A DNA stretch of 44,363 nucleotides from Lysobacter sp. A03 (GTDB lineage Bacteria > Pseudomonadota > Gammaproteobacteria > Xanthomonadales > Xanthomonadaceae). Positions within the stretch are counted from its first letter, which is position 1. Every line of letters starts with the position of its first letter. This document shows, piece after piece, positions 7,847 to 18,400 of the stretch. Made by a program: the position numbers and the translations under genes. The notes beneath the pieces were generated by a model that ran no database searches, had not been told where the DNA came from, and worked only from the letters and a program-made list of their open reading frames with translations. The stretch spans positions 1-44,363 of the forward strand of contig NZ_JXSS01000044.1 in NCBI RefSeq assembly GCF_000855665.1, read 5' to 3'.

Positions 7847-9034
7847 ATGAGCCACAAACCGCAGATCCGTATCCCCGCCACCTACATGCGGGGCGGCACC
7901 AGCAAGGGTGTGTTTTTCCGCCTTGACGACCTGCCCGAAGCCGCGCGCGTGCCCGGCGCGGCCCGCGACGCCTTGCTGCTGCGGGTGATCGGCAGTCCCG
8001 ACCCCTACGGCAAACAGACCGACGGGATGGGCGGCGCGACCTCCAGCACCAGCAAGACGGTGATCGTCAGCGCCAGCACGCGGCCGGACCACGATGTTGA
8101 TTACCTGTTCGGCCAGGTCGCGATCGACAAGGCCTTCGTGGACTGGAGCGGCAACTGCGGCAACCTGACCGCGGCGGTAGGCTCGTTCGCGATCAGCAAC
8201 GGGCTGGTGGAGGCGGCGCGCATTCCGGCCGATGGCATCTGCACGGTGCGTATCTGGCAGGCCAACATCGGCAAGACCATCATTGCCCACGTGCCGATGA
8301 CGGCCGGGCAGGTGCAGGAAACCGGTGACTTCGAGCTGGACGGGGTGACCTTCCCGGCGGCAGAAGTGGCGGTGGAATTCCTCGACCCGGCCGACGACGG
8401 CGAGGAGGGCGGGGCGATGTTCCCCACCGGCAACGTCGTCGATGAGCTGGATGTGCCTGGGGTTGGCACCTTCCCGGCCACGATGATCAACGCCGGTATC
8501 CCGACGATCTTCATCAACGCCGATTCGATCGGCTACACGGGCGCCGAGTTGCAGGACGCGGTCAACGGCGACCCGAAGGCGCTGGCAATGTTCGAGACCA
8601 TCCGAGCACACGGCGCGGTGCGCATGGGCCTGATCGCGCATATCGACGAGGCCGCGGGTCGGCAGCACACACCGAAGGTCGCGATCGTGGCGCCGCCCGC
8701 GTCTTATTCCGCCTCCAGCGGAAAAGTGGTTGCCGCCGACGACATCGACCTCAACGTACGCGCCATGTCGATGGGGAAGCTGCACCACGCGATGATGGGT
8801 ACCGCGGCGGTCGCGATCGGCACCGCCGCAGCTGTTCCCGGCACCCTGGTGAACTTGGCAGCGGGCGGCGGCGATCGGACGGCGGTGACCTTCGGCCATC
8901 CGTCCGGAACCCTCCGGGTGGGGGCTGAAGCAGTGCAGGTGGACGGGAAGTGGCAGGTCACCAAGTCCATCATGAGCCGCAGCGCGCGTGTACTCATGGA
9001 AGGCTGGGTGCGGGTTCCCGCCGACGCGTTCTGA
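7847..9034 (+). CDS. prpF: PrpF, AcnD-accessory 2-methylaconitate isomerase
   Basis: A 395-residue PrpF-family protein (diaminopimelate-epimerase-like fold). It starts with PATYMRGGTSKGVFF, the diagnostic N-terminal block, followed by SPDPYGKQTDGMGGATSSTSK, DWSGNCGNLTAAVGSFAI and the late GTLVNLAAGGGDRTAVTFGHPSG. PrpF isomerises the 2-methylaconitate isomer made by AcnD so that the methylcitrate cycle can proceed. It begins 46 bases after acnD, in the same direction and almost certainly in the same transcript. The ATG at 7847 was chosen over an upstream in-frame ATG at 7760 that lies inside acnD. No prpB or prpC is next to the pair. Confidence 0.95.
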   Translation: MSHKPQIRIPATYMRGGTSKGVFFRLDDLPEAARVPGAARDALLLRVIGSPDPYGKQTDGMGGATSSTSKTVIVSASTRPDHDVDYLFGQVAIDKAFVDWSGNCGNLTAAVGSFAISNGLVEAARIPADGICTVRIWQANIGKTIIAHVPMTAGQVQETGDFELDGVTFPAAEVAVEFLDPADDGEEGGAMFPTGNVVDELDVPGVGTFPATMINAGIPTIFINADSIGYTGAELQDAVNGDPKALAMFETIRAHGAVRMGLIAHIDEAAGRQHTPKVAIVAPPASYSASSGKVVAADDIDLNVRAMSMGKLHHAMMGTAAVAIGTAAAVPGTLVNLAAGGGDRTAVTFGHPSGTLRVGAEAVQVDGKWQVTKSIMSRSARVLMEGWVRVPADAF

Positions 9035-9189
9035 GCACTCGTGCACCTGGTCGCGCCCCTCCGGGCATTGCAGGCCCCGTGTTGTTACACCATGTCCAAC
9101 CCAGCCTTTGGCACTGCCGATCGCAGCCCGTGTCGGTTAGAACAGGGCATGGTTTTTTGCGTCATCTGAATTCATTTCCGGAGATCTCC

Positions 9190-11316
9190 TTGAAGAAGAC
9201 CCTGCTTTTTGCTGCGACTGCTGTCGCCTTGACCCTGGGTGCGCCGCTGGCCGCCAATGCCGATGACCGCTGCCTGGACGCCACCTGCGACCTGCGCGCG
9301 CTCTATGCTGCACCCGACAACGCCGCCGGCAGCGACGACACCGCGGCCGTCTCGGCCACCCGCTTCGGGGCCTGGGGCATCGACACCGACGGCATGAACA
9401 CCGAACTCCGTCCGGGCGATGACTTCTTCGGTTACGTCAGCGGCAAATGGGCGGAAGAGACCGAAATCCCGGCGGACAAGTCGATGTATGGCTCGTTCCT
9501 GGGCCTGCGCGACCTGTCCGAGCAGCGCGTGCATCAGCTGCTGGAAAGCTACCCGCAGGCCGATCCGGCCACCGGCGGCGACGCGGCGAAGCTGGCCGCC
9601 CTCTACCAGGGTTACCTGGACGAGAAGACCGTCGAAGCGCTCGACGACAAGCCGTTGCAGCCGTATCTGGATGCCATTCGCAACGCCAAGGACAAGGACG
9701 CGATCGCGCGCCTGATGGGTGAAAGCAGCGCCAGCCTGGGCCGTAGCTTCTTTGGTAGCTACGTCTCCGACGACCAGCGCAACCCGGACGTCTACACCCT
9801 GTATTTCAGCCAATCCGGCCTCGGCCTGGGTGATCGCGAGATGTACTTGGGCGAGAAGTTCGCGCCGCAGCGCGAGCGCTATGTCGCCTACATCGCGCAG
9901 ATGCTCGAGCTGGGCGGCTGGGCCGATCCAAAGGCGCATGCCGACGCGATCATGAAGATGGAGACGGAGATTGCGAAGTCCCACTGGACGCGCGCGGAAA
10001 GCCGCGACCGCGACAAGACCTACAACCCGGTCCAGCTGGCCAAGCTCGACACCGTCGCCGCCGGCTTCCCGTGGCAGACCTACCTGACCGCCGCCGGCCT
10101 GGACTACGCGACCGACGGCGTGATTCGCCAGAACACCGCGCTGCCGAAGATCGCGAAAATCTTCGCCGACACCGACCTGGACACCCTCAAGGCCTGGCAG
10201 GCGTTCCACACCATCGACAACGCCGCGCCGATGCTGTCGAGCCGCTTTGCCGATGCCGAGTTCGAGTTCCGCAGCAAGTTCCTGTCGGGCCAGCCCGAGC
10301 AGGCGGCGCGCTGGAAGCGGGCGGTGAGCTATACGTCCTCGGCGATGGGTGAGGCGATCGGCCGCGACTACGTCAAGCTGTATTTCCCGGCCGACGCGAA
10401 AGCGAAGATGGACGCGCTGGTCAGCAACGTGAAGGCTGCGATGGGTGCCCGCCTGGACCAGCTCGACTGGATGAGCCCGGCAACCAAGACCGAAGCCCAC
10501 GCCAAGCTCAAGGGCTTCGGCCTGAAGATCGGCCATCCCGACGAGTGGCGCGACTACAGTGCGCTCAAGGTCGCCCAGGGCGATGTGCTGGGTAATGCCG
10601 TGCGCGCCGCGCAGTTCGAGTGGGATTACCGTCGCGTGCGCATCGGCAAGCCGGTGGACAAGGCGGAGTGGGGCATGACCCCGCACACCGTCAACGCGTA
10701 CTACAACTCGGTCAAGAACGAGATCGTGTTCCCGGCCGCAATCCTGCAGCCGCCGTTCTTCGATCCTGACGCAGATCCGGCGGTGAATTACGGCGGCATC
10801 GGCGGCGTGATCGGCCACGAGATCATCCACGGCTTCGACGATCAGGGACGCAAGTCCGACGGCAGCGGCTTGCTGCGCGACTGGTGGACCTCCGAGGATG
10901 CGGCGAAGTTCGAGGCCCAGGCCGCCAAGCTCGGCGCGCAGTACGAGTCCTACGAGTTCCCGCAATTGCCCGGTATGCACATCAACAGCAAGGTCGCGAT
11001 GGGCGAGAACATCGGCGACCTGGGTGGCTTGACCATCGCGCTGGAAGCCTACCGGCGCTCGTTGGACGGCAAGGAAGCACCGGTGATTGACGGCTTCACT
11101 GGCGAGCAGCGCTTCTTCATGGGCTGGGCGCAGGTCTGGCGGACGCTGTGGCGTGACGACGCGCTGCGCCAGCAGCTGGTCAACGGCACGCATTCGCCGG
11201 GCCATATCCGCGCATTCGCGCCGCTGCGCAACATCGATGCCTGGTACGACGCGTTTGACGTGAAGCAGGGCGACGCGCTGTGGATCGCACCCGAGGATCG
11301 CGTCCGCATCTGGTGA
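9190..11316 (+). CDS. Exported M13-family zinc metallopeptidase (neprilysin/PepO-like)
   Basis: A 708-residue peptidase. A signal peptide (residues 1-25, ending in AANA) predicts a periplasmic or secreted location. An N-terminal M13 domain (PGDDFFGYVSGKWAEETEIP) is followed by the catalytic domain. Zinc ligands are H543 and H547 in GHEIIHGFDDQGRKSDGSG, and E606 in GENIGDLGG, where D610 completes the ExxxD motif. NAYYNSVKNEIVFPAAILQPPFF supplies the substrate-contact motif. It ends in VRIW, the conserved aromatic C-terminus of the family. The start is a TTG at 9190: GGAG sits 8 bases upstream and a good signal peptide begins exactly there, while the open frame above it is not protein-like. It is monocistronic and followed by a strong terminator. 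Confidence 0.95.
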   Translation: MKKTLLFAATAVALTLGAPLAANADDRCLDATCDLRALYAAPDNAAGSDDTAAVSATRFGAWGIDTDGMNTELRPGDDFFGYVSGKWAEETEIPADKSMYGSFLGLRDLSEQRVHQLLESYPQADPATGGDAAKLAALYQGYLDEKTVEALDDKPLQPYLDAIRNAKDKDAIARLMGESSASLGRSFFGSYVSDDQRNPDVYTLYFSQSGLGLGDREMYLGEKFAPQRERYVAYIAQMLELGGWADPKAHADAIMKMETEIAKSHWTRAESRDRDKTYNPVQLAKLDTVAAGFPWQTYLTAAGLDYATDGVIRQNTALPKIAKIFADTDLDTLKAWQAFHTIDNAAPMLSSRFADAEFEFRSKFLSGQPEQAARWKRAVSYTSSAMGEAIGRDYVKLYFPADAKAKMDALVSNVKAAMGARLDQLDWMSPATKTEAHAKLKGFGLKIGHPDEWRDYSALKVAQGDVLGNAVRAAQFEWDYRRVRIGKPVDKAEWGMTPHTVNAYYNSVKNEIVFPAAILQPPFFDPDADPAVNYGGIGGVIGHEIIHGFDDQGRKSDGSGLLRDWWTSEDAAKFEAQAAKLGAQYESYEFPQLPGMHINSKVAMGENIGDLGGLTIALEAYRRSLDGKEAPVIDGFTGEQRFFMGWAQVWRTLWRDDALRQQLVNGTHSPGHIRAFAPLRNIDAWYDAFDVKQGDALWIAPEDRVRIW

Positions 11317-11360
11317 TGCCGGCATCGCGATGCGTTGGTCACTGACGCATCGGTTGCAGA

Positions 11361-11392
11361 AACCCGGGCTGCCACGGCGGCCCGGGTTTTTT
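11361..11392 (+). terminator. Rho-independent terminator after the M13 peptidase
   Basis: A 9-base stem (AACCCGGGC at 11361-11369 with GCCCGGGTT at 11380-11388) is followed by a run of six T residues overlapping the stem end. It is located 44 bases past the peptidase stop. Confidence 0.88.
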
Positions 11393-11475
11393 CTTATGCG
11401 GTTCGCGTGCCTAGCGCCTTATCTGTTGGGTCGTCAGGTGACTGGGGCGCCGGGGGTGAACGCCCTTGCCTGCGA

Positions 11476-11676
11476 ATGTCCCCCGGCACCGGTGAAGCCG
11501 GTGCCTCCTCCTTTATTTCGCCGTCAAGGGCATTCTCCCCCGACGTTCCAACGTGGCGGCGGTTGTAAAGGCGTAAGGCCACCAGCGCAGGCAGGGCCTG
11601 TATGCCTTCCGGGCGAAATAAAGGAGGAGGCGTCCGCCGTAGGCGGAGGCCGGGGGACATCCGCCCGGAAGGCATA
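11476..11676. repeat. Compound palindromic intergenic repeat upstream of recC
   Basis: Two arms face each other: a 12-base outer match (11476-11487 with 11649-11660) and a perfect 20-base inner match (11503-11522 with 11612-11631). Each arm carries its own mini-hairpin: an 8-base stem in the left arm (11485-11492 with 11498-11505) and a 6-base stem with GTA loop in the right arm (11633-11638 with 11642-11647). The right arm is also framed by a separate perfect 15-base inverted repeat (11601-11615 with 11662-11676). A small ACGTT/AACGT hairpin (11543-11554) lies in the centre. The layout resembles paired REP elements. Open frames across it look spurious. No other copy is in the window. Confidence 0.8.
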
Positions 11677-11758
11677 TAGGGCACGCCCGGCCAGTCAGGT
11701 CGCAGCCGTTGCGACCGGCGGACGCTATCCTTTGAGCCTCATGAAAGGGGGCGGTGCG

Positions 11759-14700
11759 GTGACGTCAGTCGATAAGCGCGGGGAGTTGCGGGAGGTGGAA
11801 GGTGCGGCGCAGACCACCGGTCTGGTGATCTACCGCGCCAGCCGTCTGGAAATGCTGCTCGGGCCCCTGCGCGAGTTGTTGAATGTGACCCGCCCGGCCA
11901 ATATCCTCGCCCCGCAAACGATCATTGCGGCCCATCCGGGAATGAAACACTGGCTTAACGGCGCGCTTGCCCGCGCGTACGGCCCGGGCGGGATCGTTGC
12001 CAACCTGGACATCCAGCTGCCGAGCACGTGGATCGGCAATCTCGCGGAGCGGGAGCTGGGGCAGCAGGCGGTGTCGCTGCCGCGCTACCAGCGTGAGCAC
12101 CTGCGCTGGAACATCCATGAGCTGCTTGGCGGCGGACTGGAGGCAATCGGCGTCACCGACGCACGCATCGCGTCCTACCTGCAACCCGGGGAGGCGGACA
12201 GACGGCATGCCGGAGCGGACCTGGCGCGGCGCCGATTCCAGTTGGCCGACCGACTGGCGCGGATCTATTCTCAGTACGTGGTTTATCGGCCCGACTGGCT
12301 GGATGCCTGGGAGGACGGACGCCTGGACGCGGTCACCGGCCACGGCGGAGATCCACGGATCGCGTCCACCGAACAGCGCCTTTTGGCGCCTCTGTGGCGG
12401 CAATTGCACGCTCAGCTCGGGCCGCATCGCGGAGATGTCGTCGCTGCCCTTATCGACCGCCTGCACAATCACAACGGCGCAGTCGATGAGGCGCTGCATG
12501 TCTTTGGCGTCAGTCATCTCGCACCGTCCGAGCTGGCGGTGATCCGGGCGGCGGCCCGTCACCGGCTGGTGGCGATGTACGTCCCCGATCCGTGCCGTGA
12601 GTACTGGGGCGGTCTGGGCAACACGGTGGCGCAGATCCAGCAGCGGCGCGTGGCCGAACAGGCCGGGTTGGAAAGCGCCGGCGCTGGCGACTACTGGATC
12701 GAGCAGGAGAATCCACTGCTGGCCAGTTGGGGCCGGATGGGCCAGCACTTCATCATGGCGCTGGCGGACGGCACCGACGACGTGTTGGCCGACGTGCGCC
12801 ACCGCGCCGACGAGGACGACTCGCCGCCGGTCAACCGCCTGCAGCGCGTGCAGGAGAGCATCCGCGCATTGGCGCCGTTGCCCGAGCCGGTCGATCTCCA
12901 GCAGCCAGCGGTCATCGAACGCGAGATCGCTGATGCATCGCTGCGGGTTCACGCCAGCCACACCCGTCTGCGCGAGCTGGAAATCCTTCGTGACCAGTTG
13001 CTCGACGCGATAGAAAGCACCGACCAGCATGGCGATCCGATCCGCCCGGCGGACATCGTGGTCATGGCGCCCGACATCCGCTCTTACGTGCCGCTGATCC
13101 CGGCCGTGTTCGGTGTCGCCGGGCACGGCGGGGGGCGGTTGCCTTATCACCTGGCCGATGTCTCCGTTGCCCGCAGCCATTCGTTGTTTGGCGCGTTCCA
13201 GCGCCTGCTCGATCTCCCTGGCACCCGCGTGACCGCGCCGGAGGTGGTGGATCTGTTGACCATCCCGGAGGTCGCCGCTCGCCTTGGCCTGGACTCTGCC
13301 GCGGTGAACGAGCTGAGCGGCTGGTTGCAGGCGAGCCGCGTCGCCTGGGCGCTCGATCCGGCATTCCGCAGCCGTTTCGGGGTACCGGCGATCGCCGAGC
13401 ACACCTTCGGCTGGGCCATGGACCGGATGATGGCCGGTTACCTCATGGCCGACGGCGCCGACAGCGATCATCAAGGATCGGTTGAGCTGCCAGACGGCCT
13501 CGCCATTGCGCCACTTACCGGCATCCACGGCCCTGCTGCCGCCCATCTGGGCGCGCTGGATTACCTGTTGAGGGAGATCCAGGCCCTTTGTGACCTTGCC
13601 GAGGAGTCGCGACCGGCGAGCGCATGGGCGGAGGAACTGGAGCGCCGATTCGAGGCGATGTTCCGGATCGACCTGATGGACGCCAACGCCCGCGACGCCA
13701 GGGCCGCGCTGCTGGGTTTCATCCGCATGCTGGCTACTGAAACCGCGAAGGCCGAGGTCGACCCCGGGCTGCACTTCAGTGTCGTCCGCGACCTGCTGGT
13801 CGAACGTCTCGCCGCAGCGCCGGAGCGGCAGCGTTTCCTGATGGGCGGCGTCACCTTCTGCGGGATGGTTCCGCAGCGCGCCATCCCGTTCAAGGTGGTC
13901 GCCGTGCTTGGCCTGAATGACGGTGAGTTCCCACGTAACAGCAGCGACGCAGGCCTGGACCTGATGGCGCGCTATCGGCGGCTCGGCGACCGTGACGTGC
14001 GCAGCGACGACCGCTACCTGTTCCTGGAAACCTTGATGTCGGCCCGCGAGCGACTGCACCTGAGTTACCTGGGCGAAGGGGTGGTGGACGGCAAGCCGAG
14101 AAACCCCGCGCAGCCGCTGTCCGAGCTGTTGGCGGTGCTGGACGCCTCCGCTGGCCTGGCGGCCGACGACACCGACACGCCGCGGCCCTGGATCATCCGT
14201 CACCCGCTGCAGCCCTTCGACGCCCGCTATTACGACGGCAGTGATCCGCAGCTGTTCTCCTATCAGCAGGACTTCGCCGCGATGCACGCGGAAGGAGCAC
14301 GCCCCAACGTCGCGCCGTTCCTTGACCGCAACGGGGCCGGCGAGGTGGTGGTCGAGGGCCCGGTCGCGCTGCGGGAGGTACAGTCCTATTACCGCGATCC
14401 CGCCGCCCAGGTGCTGGGTCGGCGCATGCAGATCAGCCTGGATGCACTGGTGGATGATCGCCTTCCCAGCGAAGAGCCGGTCGATCCCAGGTTTGGCGCG
14501 CTGGATTCGGTGCCGCGGAAACTGTTCTTCAACGATGCGCTGCCCGCCTGGCCGCATGGGCAGTGGCCGCCCGACCGGGCGCCGGATTGGCTGCGCCTGG
14601 GCGGCATGATGCCGCCGGGGCAGCCGGGCCTGCGGGCCTGGGAAGATTCCGCGGCGGCGGTGGGAAAACTGCTCGAGCGGCTCGCCGATCTGCCGGCGTT

Positions 14701-15460
14701 CGAGCATGGCGTGCCGGCGCCGGTCAGTGTCGTGATCGATCAGGCTGTCGGGGATGTCGCGCTGGTCGGTCAGGTCGGCCACGTGTACAGGGTCAGGCAT
14801 AACGCCCTTGAGCACTGGCAGATACTGCGCGCGTTTCCCGGCAAGGACGGAGCGCTGAAGGCGGAGAAGGATCTTGATTTCAAGGACCGCGTGCCGATGT
14901 TCATGGATTGGGCGTTGCTGCGCCTGCATACGGCGGTCGGCAGTGACCCACTGCCGACGGTGCGTTTGGCGATGCTGGTCGACGACGGGATTCCGAATTG
15001 GTCCGGCGCGCTTAACGCGTGGGACGATGCGTTTGTGAAGGCAGGACGGGACGAGCGCGCGCAGCTCATCGCCGATCTGCAGCAGCGGCTTGTCCGCTTG
15101 TTGCAGTGGTGGATGCAGGCACAAGGCAGGCCACGCTGGTACTTCCCGAAAATCGCCTGGGAAGCAATCCAGCCCACGCTCAACCGGCGCGGCGGTGGCA
15201 GCGCGGAAGGCGATCAGGACCCAGCGCCCGCGAACGTCGAGGGGGTCTGGGTGGCAACGCACGGCGGCACCGGCGAGCGCGATTACTCCCCCGGTTACAG
15301 CCGCCTGCTTGCCGGTGCCGTGGATTTTGCCGGCGGCAGCGACGAGCTGGCCGAACTGCACGCCTTCGCGTTGGCGCTTCACGAATGCATCGACATGGCA
15401 TCGCCGCTCCGGGGCGACGCGTCCACCGACCAACCTGCGTGTGTGGGGAGGCAGCAATGA
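11759..15460 (+). CDS. recC: Exodeoxyribonuclease V subunit gamma (RecC)
   Basis: About 1233 residues, somewhat longer than E. coli RecC (1122). Recognisable blocks include the N-terminal GLVIYRASRLEMLLGPL and NILAPQTIIAAHPGMKHWL, then IWNLA-type LPSTWIGNLAERELG, and the central VTFCGMVPQRAIPFKVVAVLGLNDGEFPR. The subunit has an inactivated helicase fold, recognises Chi and splits the strands in RecBCD. The start is uncertain: GTG at 11759 has AAAGGGGG upstream, GTG at 11795 has GGGGAG 9 bases upstream, and ATG at 11741 has no ribosome-binding site. The conserved protein begins near base 11816, so any of the three is possible. Its stop overlaps recB by ATGA. Confidence 0.95.
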   Translation: MTSVDKRGELREVEGAAQTTGLVIYRASRLEMLLGPLRELLNVTRPANILAPQTIIAAHPGMKHWLNGALARAYGPGGIVANLDIQLPSTWIGNLAERELGQQAVSLPRYQREHLRWNIHELLGGGLEAIGVTDARIASYLQPGEADRRHAGADLARRRFQLADRLARIYSQYVVYRPDWLDAWEDGRLDAVTGHGGDPRIASTEQRLLAPLWRQLHAQLGPHRGDVVAALIDRLHNHNGAVDEALHVFGVSHLAPSELAVIRAAARHRLVAMYVPDPCREYWGGLGNTVAQIQQRRVAEQAGLESAGAGDYWIEQENPLLASWGRMGQHFIMALADGTDDVLADVRHRADEDDSPPVNRLQRVQESIRALAPLPEPVDLQQPAVIEREIADASLRVHASHTRLRELEILRDQLLDAIESTDQHGDPIRPADIVVMAPDIRSYVPLIPAVFGVAGHGGGRLPYHLADVSVARSHSLFGAFQRLLDLPGTRVTAPEVVDLLTIPEVAARLGLDSAAVNELSGWLQASRVAWALDPAFRSRFGVPAIAEHTFGWAMDRMMAGYLMADGADSDHQGSVELPDGLAIAPLTGIHGPAAAHLGALDYLLREIQALCDLAEESRPASAWAEELERRFEAMFRIDLMDANARDARAALLGFIRMLATETAKAEVDPGLHFSVVRDLLVERLAAAPERQRFLMGGVTFCGMVPQRAIPFKVVAVLGLNDGEFPRNSSDAGLDLMARYRRLGDRDVRSDDRYLFLETLMSARERLHLSYLGEGVVDGKPRNPAQPLSELLAVLDASAGLAADDTDTPRPWIIRHPLQPFDARYYDGSDPQLFSYQQDFAAMHAEGARPNVAPFLDRNGAGEVVVEGPVALREVQSYYRDPAAQVLGRRMQISLDALVDDRLPSEEPVDPRFGALDSVPRKLFFNDALPAWPHGQWPPDRAPDWLRLGGMMPPGQPGLRAWEDSAAAVGKLLERLADLPAFEHGVPAPVSVVIDQAVGDVALVGQVGHVYRVRHNALEHWQILRAFPGKDGALKAEKDLDFKDRVPMFMDWALLRLHTAVGSDPLPTVRLAMLVDDGIPNWSGALNAWDDAFVKAGRDERAQLIADLQQRLVRLLQWWMQAQGRPRWYFPKIAWEAIQPTLNRRGGGSAEGDQDPAPANVEGVWVATHGGTGERDYSPGYSRLLAGAVDFAGGSDELAELHAFALALHECIDMASPLRGDASTDQPACVGRQQ

Positions 15461-18400
15461 ACGAGACGGTTTCCGCGCTCCCCTGTACTCCGGACTGGCG
15501 CGACCTGGTCCTGGCACCAGGCGGGCGGAGCCTGATCGAAGCCAGCGCTGGTACCGGCAAGACCTGGACCATCGCGGTTCTCTATCTGCGCCTGCTGCTG
15601 GAACAGGGCCGGTCGCCGCGACAGGTGGTGGTGACGACATTCACCGAGGCCGCCGCACAGGAACTGCGCGAGCGCTTGCGCGGTAAGCTGCGGTGGGCCG
15701 TGCAACTCGCGGAATCCGCCGAGCCGGTCGCAGGGGATGCCGGCCCCGATACGTCGTGGCTGCTCGGCCGCTGGCAGCAGGACGCCGACGTCCGTGCCAG
15801 CGACCTGCAGGCTTTGCGCCTGGCGCTGGCAGAAATGGACGCCGCCCCGATCAGCACCTTGCACAGCCTGTGTCGCAGGATCCTTGCCGACCACCCGTTC
15901 GCGTGTGGCGTGGCCTTCGTGATGGGCGAGATGGTCGCCAGCGACGCGTTGCTGGATGAGGTGACAGGCGACCTGTGGCGTCGTTTGCAGCAGGGGGACG
16001 ACAGCGACCCGCTGGTGATGCTTGGCCGGAGCGCCGGCAACCTGAGCCGCGACCGTTTGCGCACGCAGCTCAAGGTCTGTCTGGGGCAGGGTGTTTCCGT
16101 GGGTGGCATGCCGTCAGCGGAGATCAACGCCGCACTTGATCCGGCATGGATACCGAAACTGGAAGGCATCATCGCCGGCAGCGCCGAGACGTTCGCCAAG
16201 TCGGCCGCGCTGCCGCGCGTGCTCACCGAACTGCTGGAGCTGCTGAAGGACCATTCCCGGCTGCCAAGCGAGGAAAGCTGCAAGCGGCTGGCCAGTGCCT
16301 CGAAGCTGACCGGGGTGAGAAAGGCGTTCGAAAACGACCCCCACCTCCTCGCTGCAGGGCAGTTTGCCGAGGCGTGCGTTCCCGCGATCCGGGGCCTGCA
16401 GATGAGCTTCTGGCGTGAACTGGCGGCCGTGGCGCGCGGCGAGATCGAGTCCCGGCTCGCGGCCCGCCACCAGCTCACCTTCGACGCCTTGATCAGTACC
16501 GTCAGCGACGCGCTGGTGCGCGAAGCGGCCGGCAGCGAGCGCCCGCTGGCCGATGCGCTGCACGATGCGTGGCCGGTCGCGCTGGTGGACGAATTCCAGG
16601 ATACCGACGCGCTGCAGTACGGCATCCTGGATGCGATTTACTGCGATGCCGTCGGCGCCCCGCGCGGCCGGCTGGTGATGATTGGCGACCCCAAGCAGGC
16701 GATCTATTCCTTCCGCGGCGGGGACATCCACGCCTACCAGCGCGCGGCGGCCAGCGCCGTTGCCGGCGACCGGCTCACCCTGGACACCAACCACCGCTCA
16801 AGCGAGGCGCTGGTCGATGCCGTCAACCAGTTCTACGCGGTGGCCGGGGACCAGCTCAGCGCGCTGGACACAACCGACATCCGCTGCCGCCCCGTCAACG
16901 CCTCGAAACGTCGGAGCTCGACGCCATACACCGTCGATGGGGAGCCTTGCGCCAAGCCGCTGGTGATCCACTACCAATCCCCGGCGGCGCCTTCACAGCC
17001 GGAGCGGCGCGCACAAGCACTGCGCGCCTGCGCGGACCAGATCGCGGAGATGCTGCAGTCGCGAGTCCACCGCATCACCGGTCGCCCCGTTGAGCCCTCC
17101 GATATCGCGGTACTGCTGCCAACGGCCAGCGACATCACATCCCTGCGCGACGAGCTTCGTGCGCGCGGCGTACCCTGCGTCACCAGTACCCGCAGCAGCG
17201 TTTTTGCCACCGATATCGCCCGCGACCTGCAGACCGTCCTGCACGCCGTCGCTTATCCCGGCGAGCTCGGCGCGTTGCGTGCGGCGGCCGCCACCCGCCT
17301 CTGGGGCGCCAGTTTCAGCGAGCTGCAGGAGTGGGGCGACGACATTCTGCGCTGGCAGGCCGTGGCCGGGCAGTTCCGCCAATGGCATCTCGACTGGCAG
17401 CGTCGCGGCGTGCTGCATGTGGTCGAGCAGCTGATCACGCACATGGCGCCGCGCTACCTGCAGACCCTGGCCGGCGAGCGCGCTTTGACCGACCTTCGTC
17501 ACCTGGGCGAGCTGCTGCAGGCGCGGTCTGAGGACGATCCCGGTCTCGAGGAGTTGCTGGGGTGGCTGGCCGAGTGCCGGGACGGGGACGGCGACTCCGG
17601 CGATGACGCTGTCGAAGCAGCGCAACTGCGCATCGAGTCCGACAGCGCCCGGGTTCGCCTGATGACCCTGCATGCCAGCAAGGGCCTGGAATTTCCGATC
17701 GTGTTCCTGCCGCTGATGTGGAACCACGGCGAGAAGCCCGGAGGCGACATGCATGTCCTCACCGATCCGCGCACCGGGGCCAGTCGTGTCGAGCGCTCAC
17801 CTGAGGCTGCTGCGGCCAAGGCGCAGGAACTGCAGGACGAACGCTTCCGAGTGTTGTACGTCGCGCTGACCCGCGCCATCTATGCGTGCCACGTGTTTGC
17901 CCTGGACGTGGAGCGACCGGCGAACGCAAAGGCCAAGTCGCCGCTGCAAGGCACCAAACGCAGCGCACTGGACGTGATGTTGGCCCGCCTGCCGGCACCG
18001 CTGGGAAGCACGGAGTTGGAAGCCCAGACCACACGGATCGACTGGAGCCAGGGGTGGCTGCCGACGGAGCGCCAGCATTATGTCCCCGATGCAGGGACGA
18101 CCGGGCGCCAACGCAACGCGCGCCCGATGCCGGCATTGCCGGTTGGCCCGCTGCCGGGAAAGCACAGCTTCACCACGCTGACCCACGGCGAGCAACGCGA
18201 CGCGGTCAACCCGGAGGCTGCGGCCGGGGACGAGACCGAGGGATCCGTCGCGGGATCGAGTGCGGCGGTGCCCGAGTCGGTACCCGCGGTGCCACATCCG
18301 GAACTTCTCGCCGTGGCGGACGTCCGCGGCACGGATTTCGGCAACGCCGTCCACGCCGTGTTCGAGTTCCGCAAAATTGGTGAGCCGATCACTGCGCAGC

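Noticed and set aside
7451-9046. Minus-strand open frame of about 531 codons opposite prpF and the acnD end
   Set aside because: Low-complexity shadow with no family features; the plus-strand genes are unambiguous.
9172-11325. Minus-strand open frame of about 717 codons opposite the M13 peptidase
   Set aside because: No recognisable domain; it exactly shadows the peptidase, whose zinc site and signal peptide are clear.
11394-11684. Minus-strand 96-codon frame upstream of recC as a gene
   Set aside because: It lies entirely across the compound palindromic repeat, has no ribosome-binding site and its sequence follows the repeat structure.
11330-11758. RecC extended upstream to the ATG at 11330
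   Set aside because: The extra 143 codons cross a terminator and the palindromic repeat and show no resemblance to RecC, whose conserved N-terminus begins near 11816.
11765-15640. Very long minus-strand open frame (about 1290 codons) antisense to recC
   Set aside because: It is a GC-skew shadow of recC: no domain is recognisable, the composition is Arg/Gln/His-rich, and recC on the plus strand has clear family motifs over the same bases.
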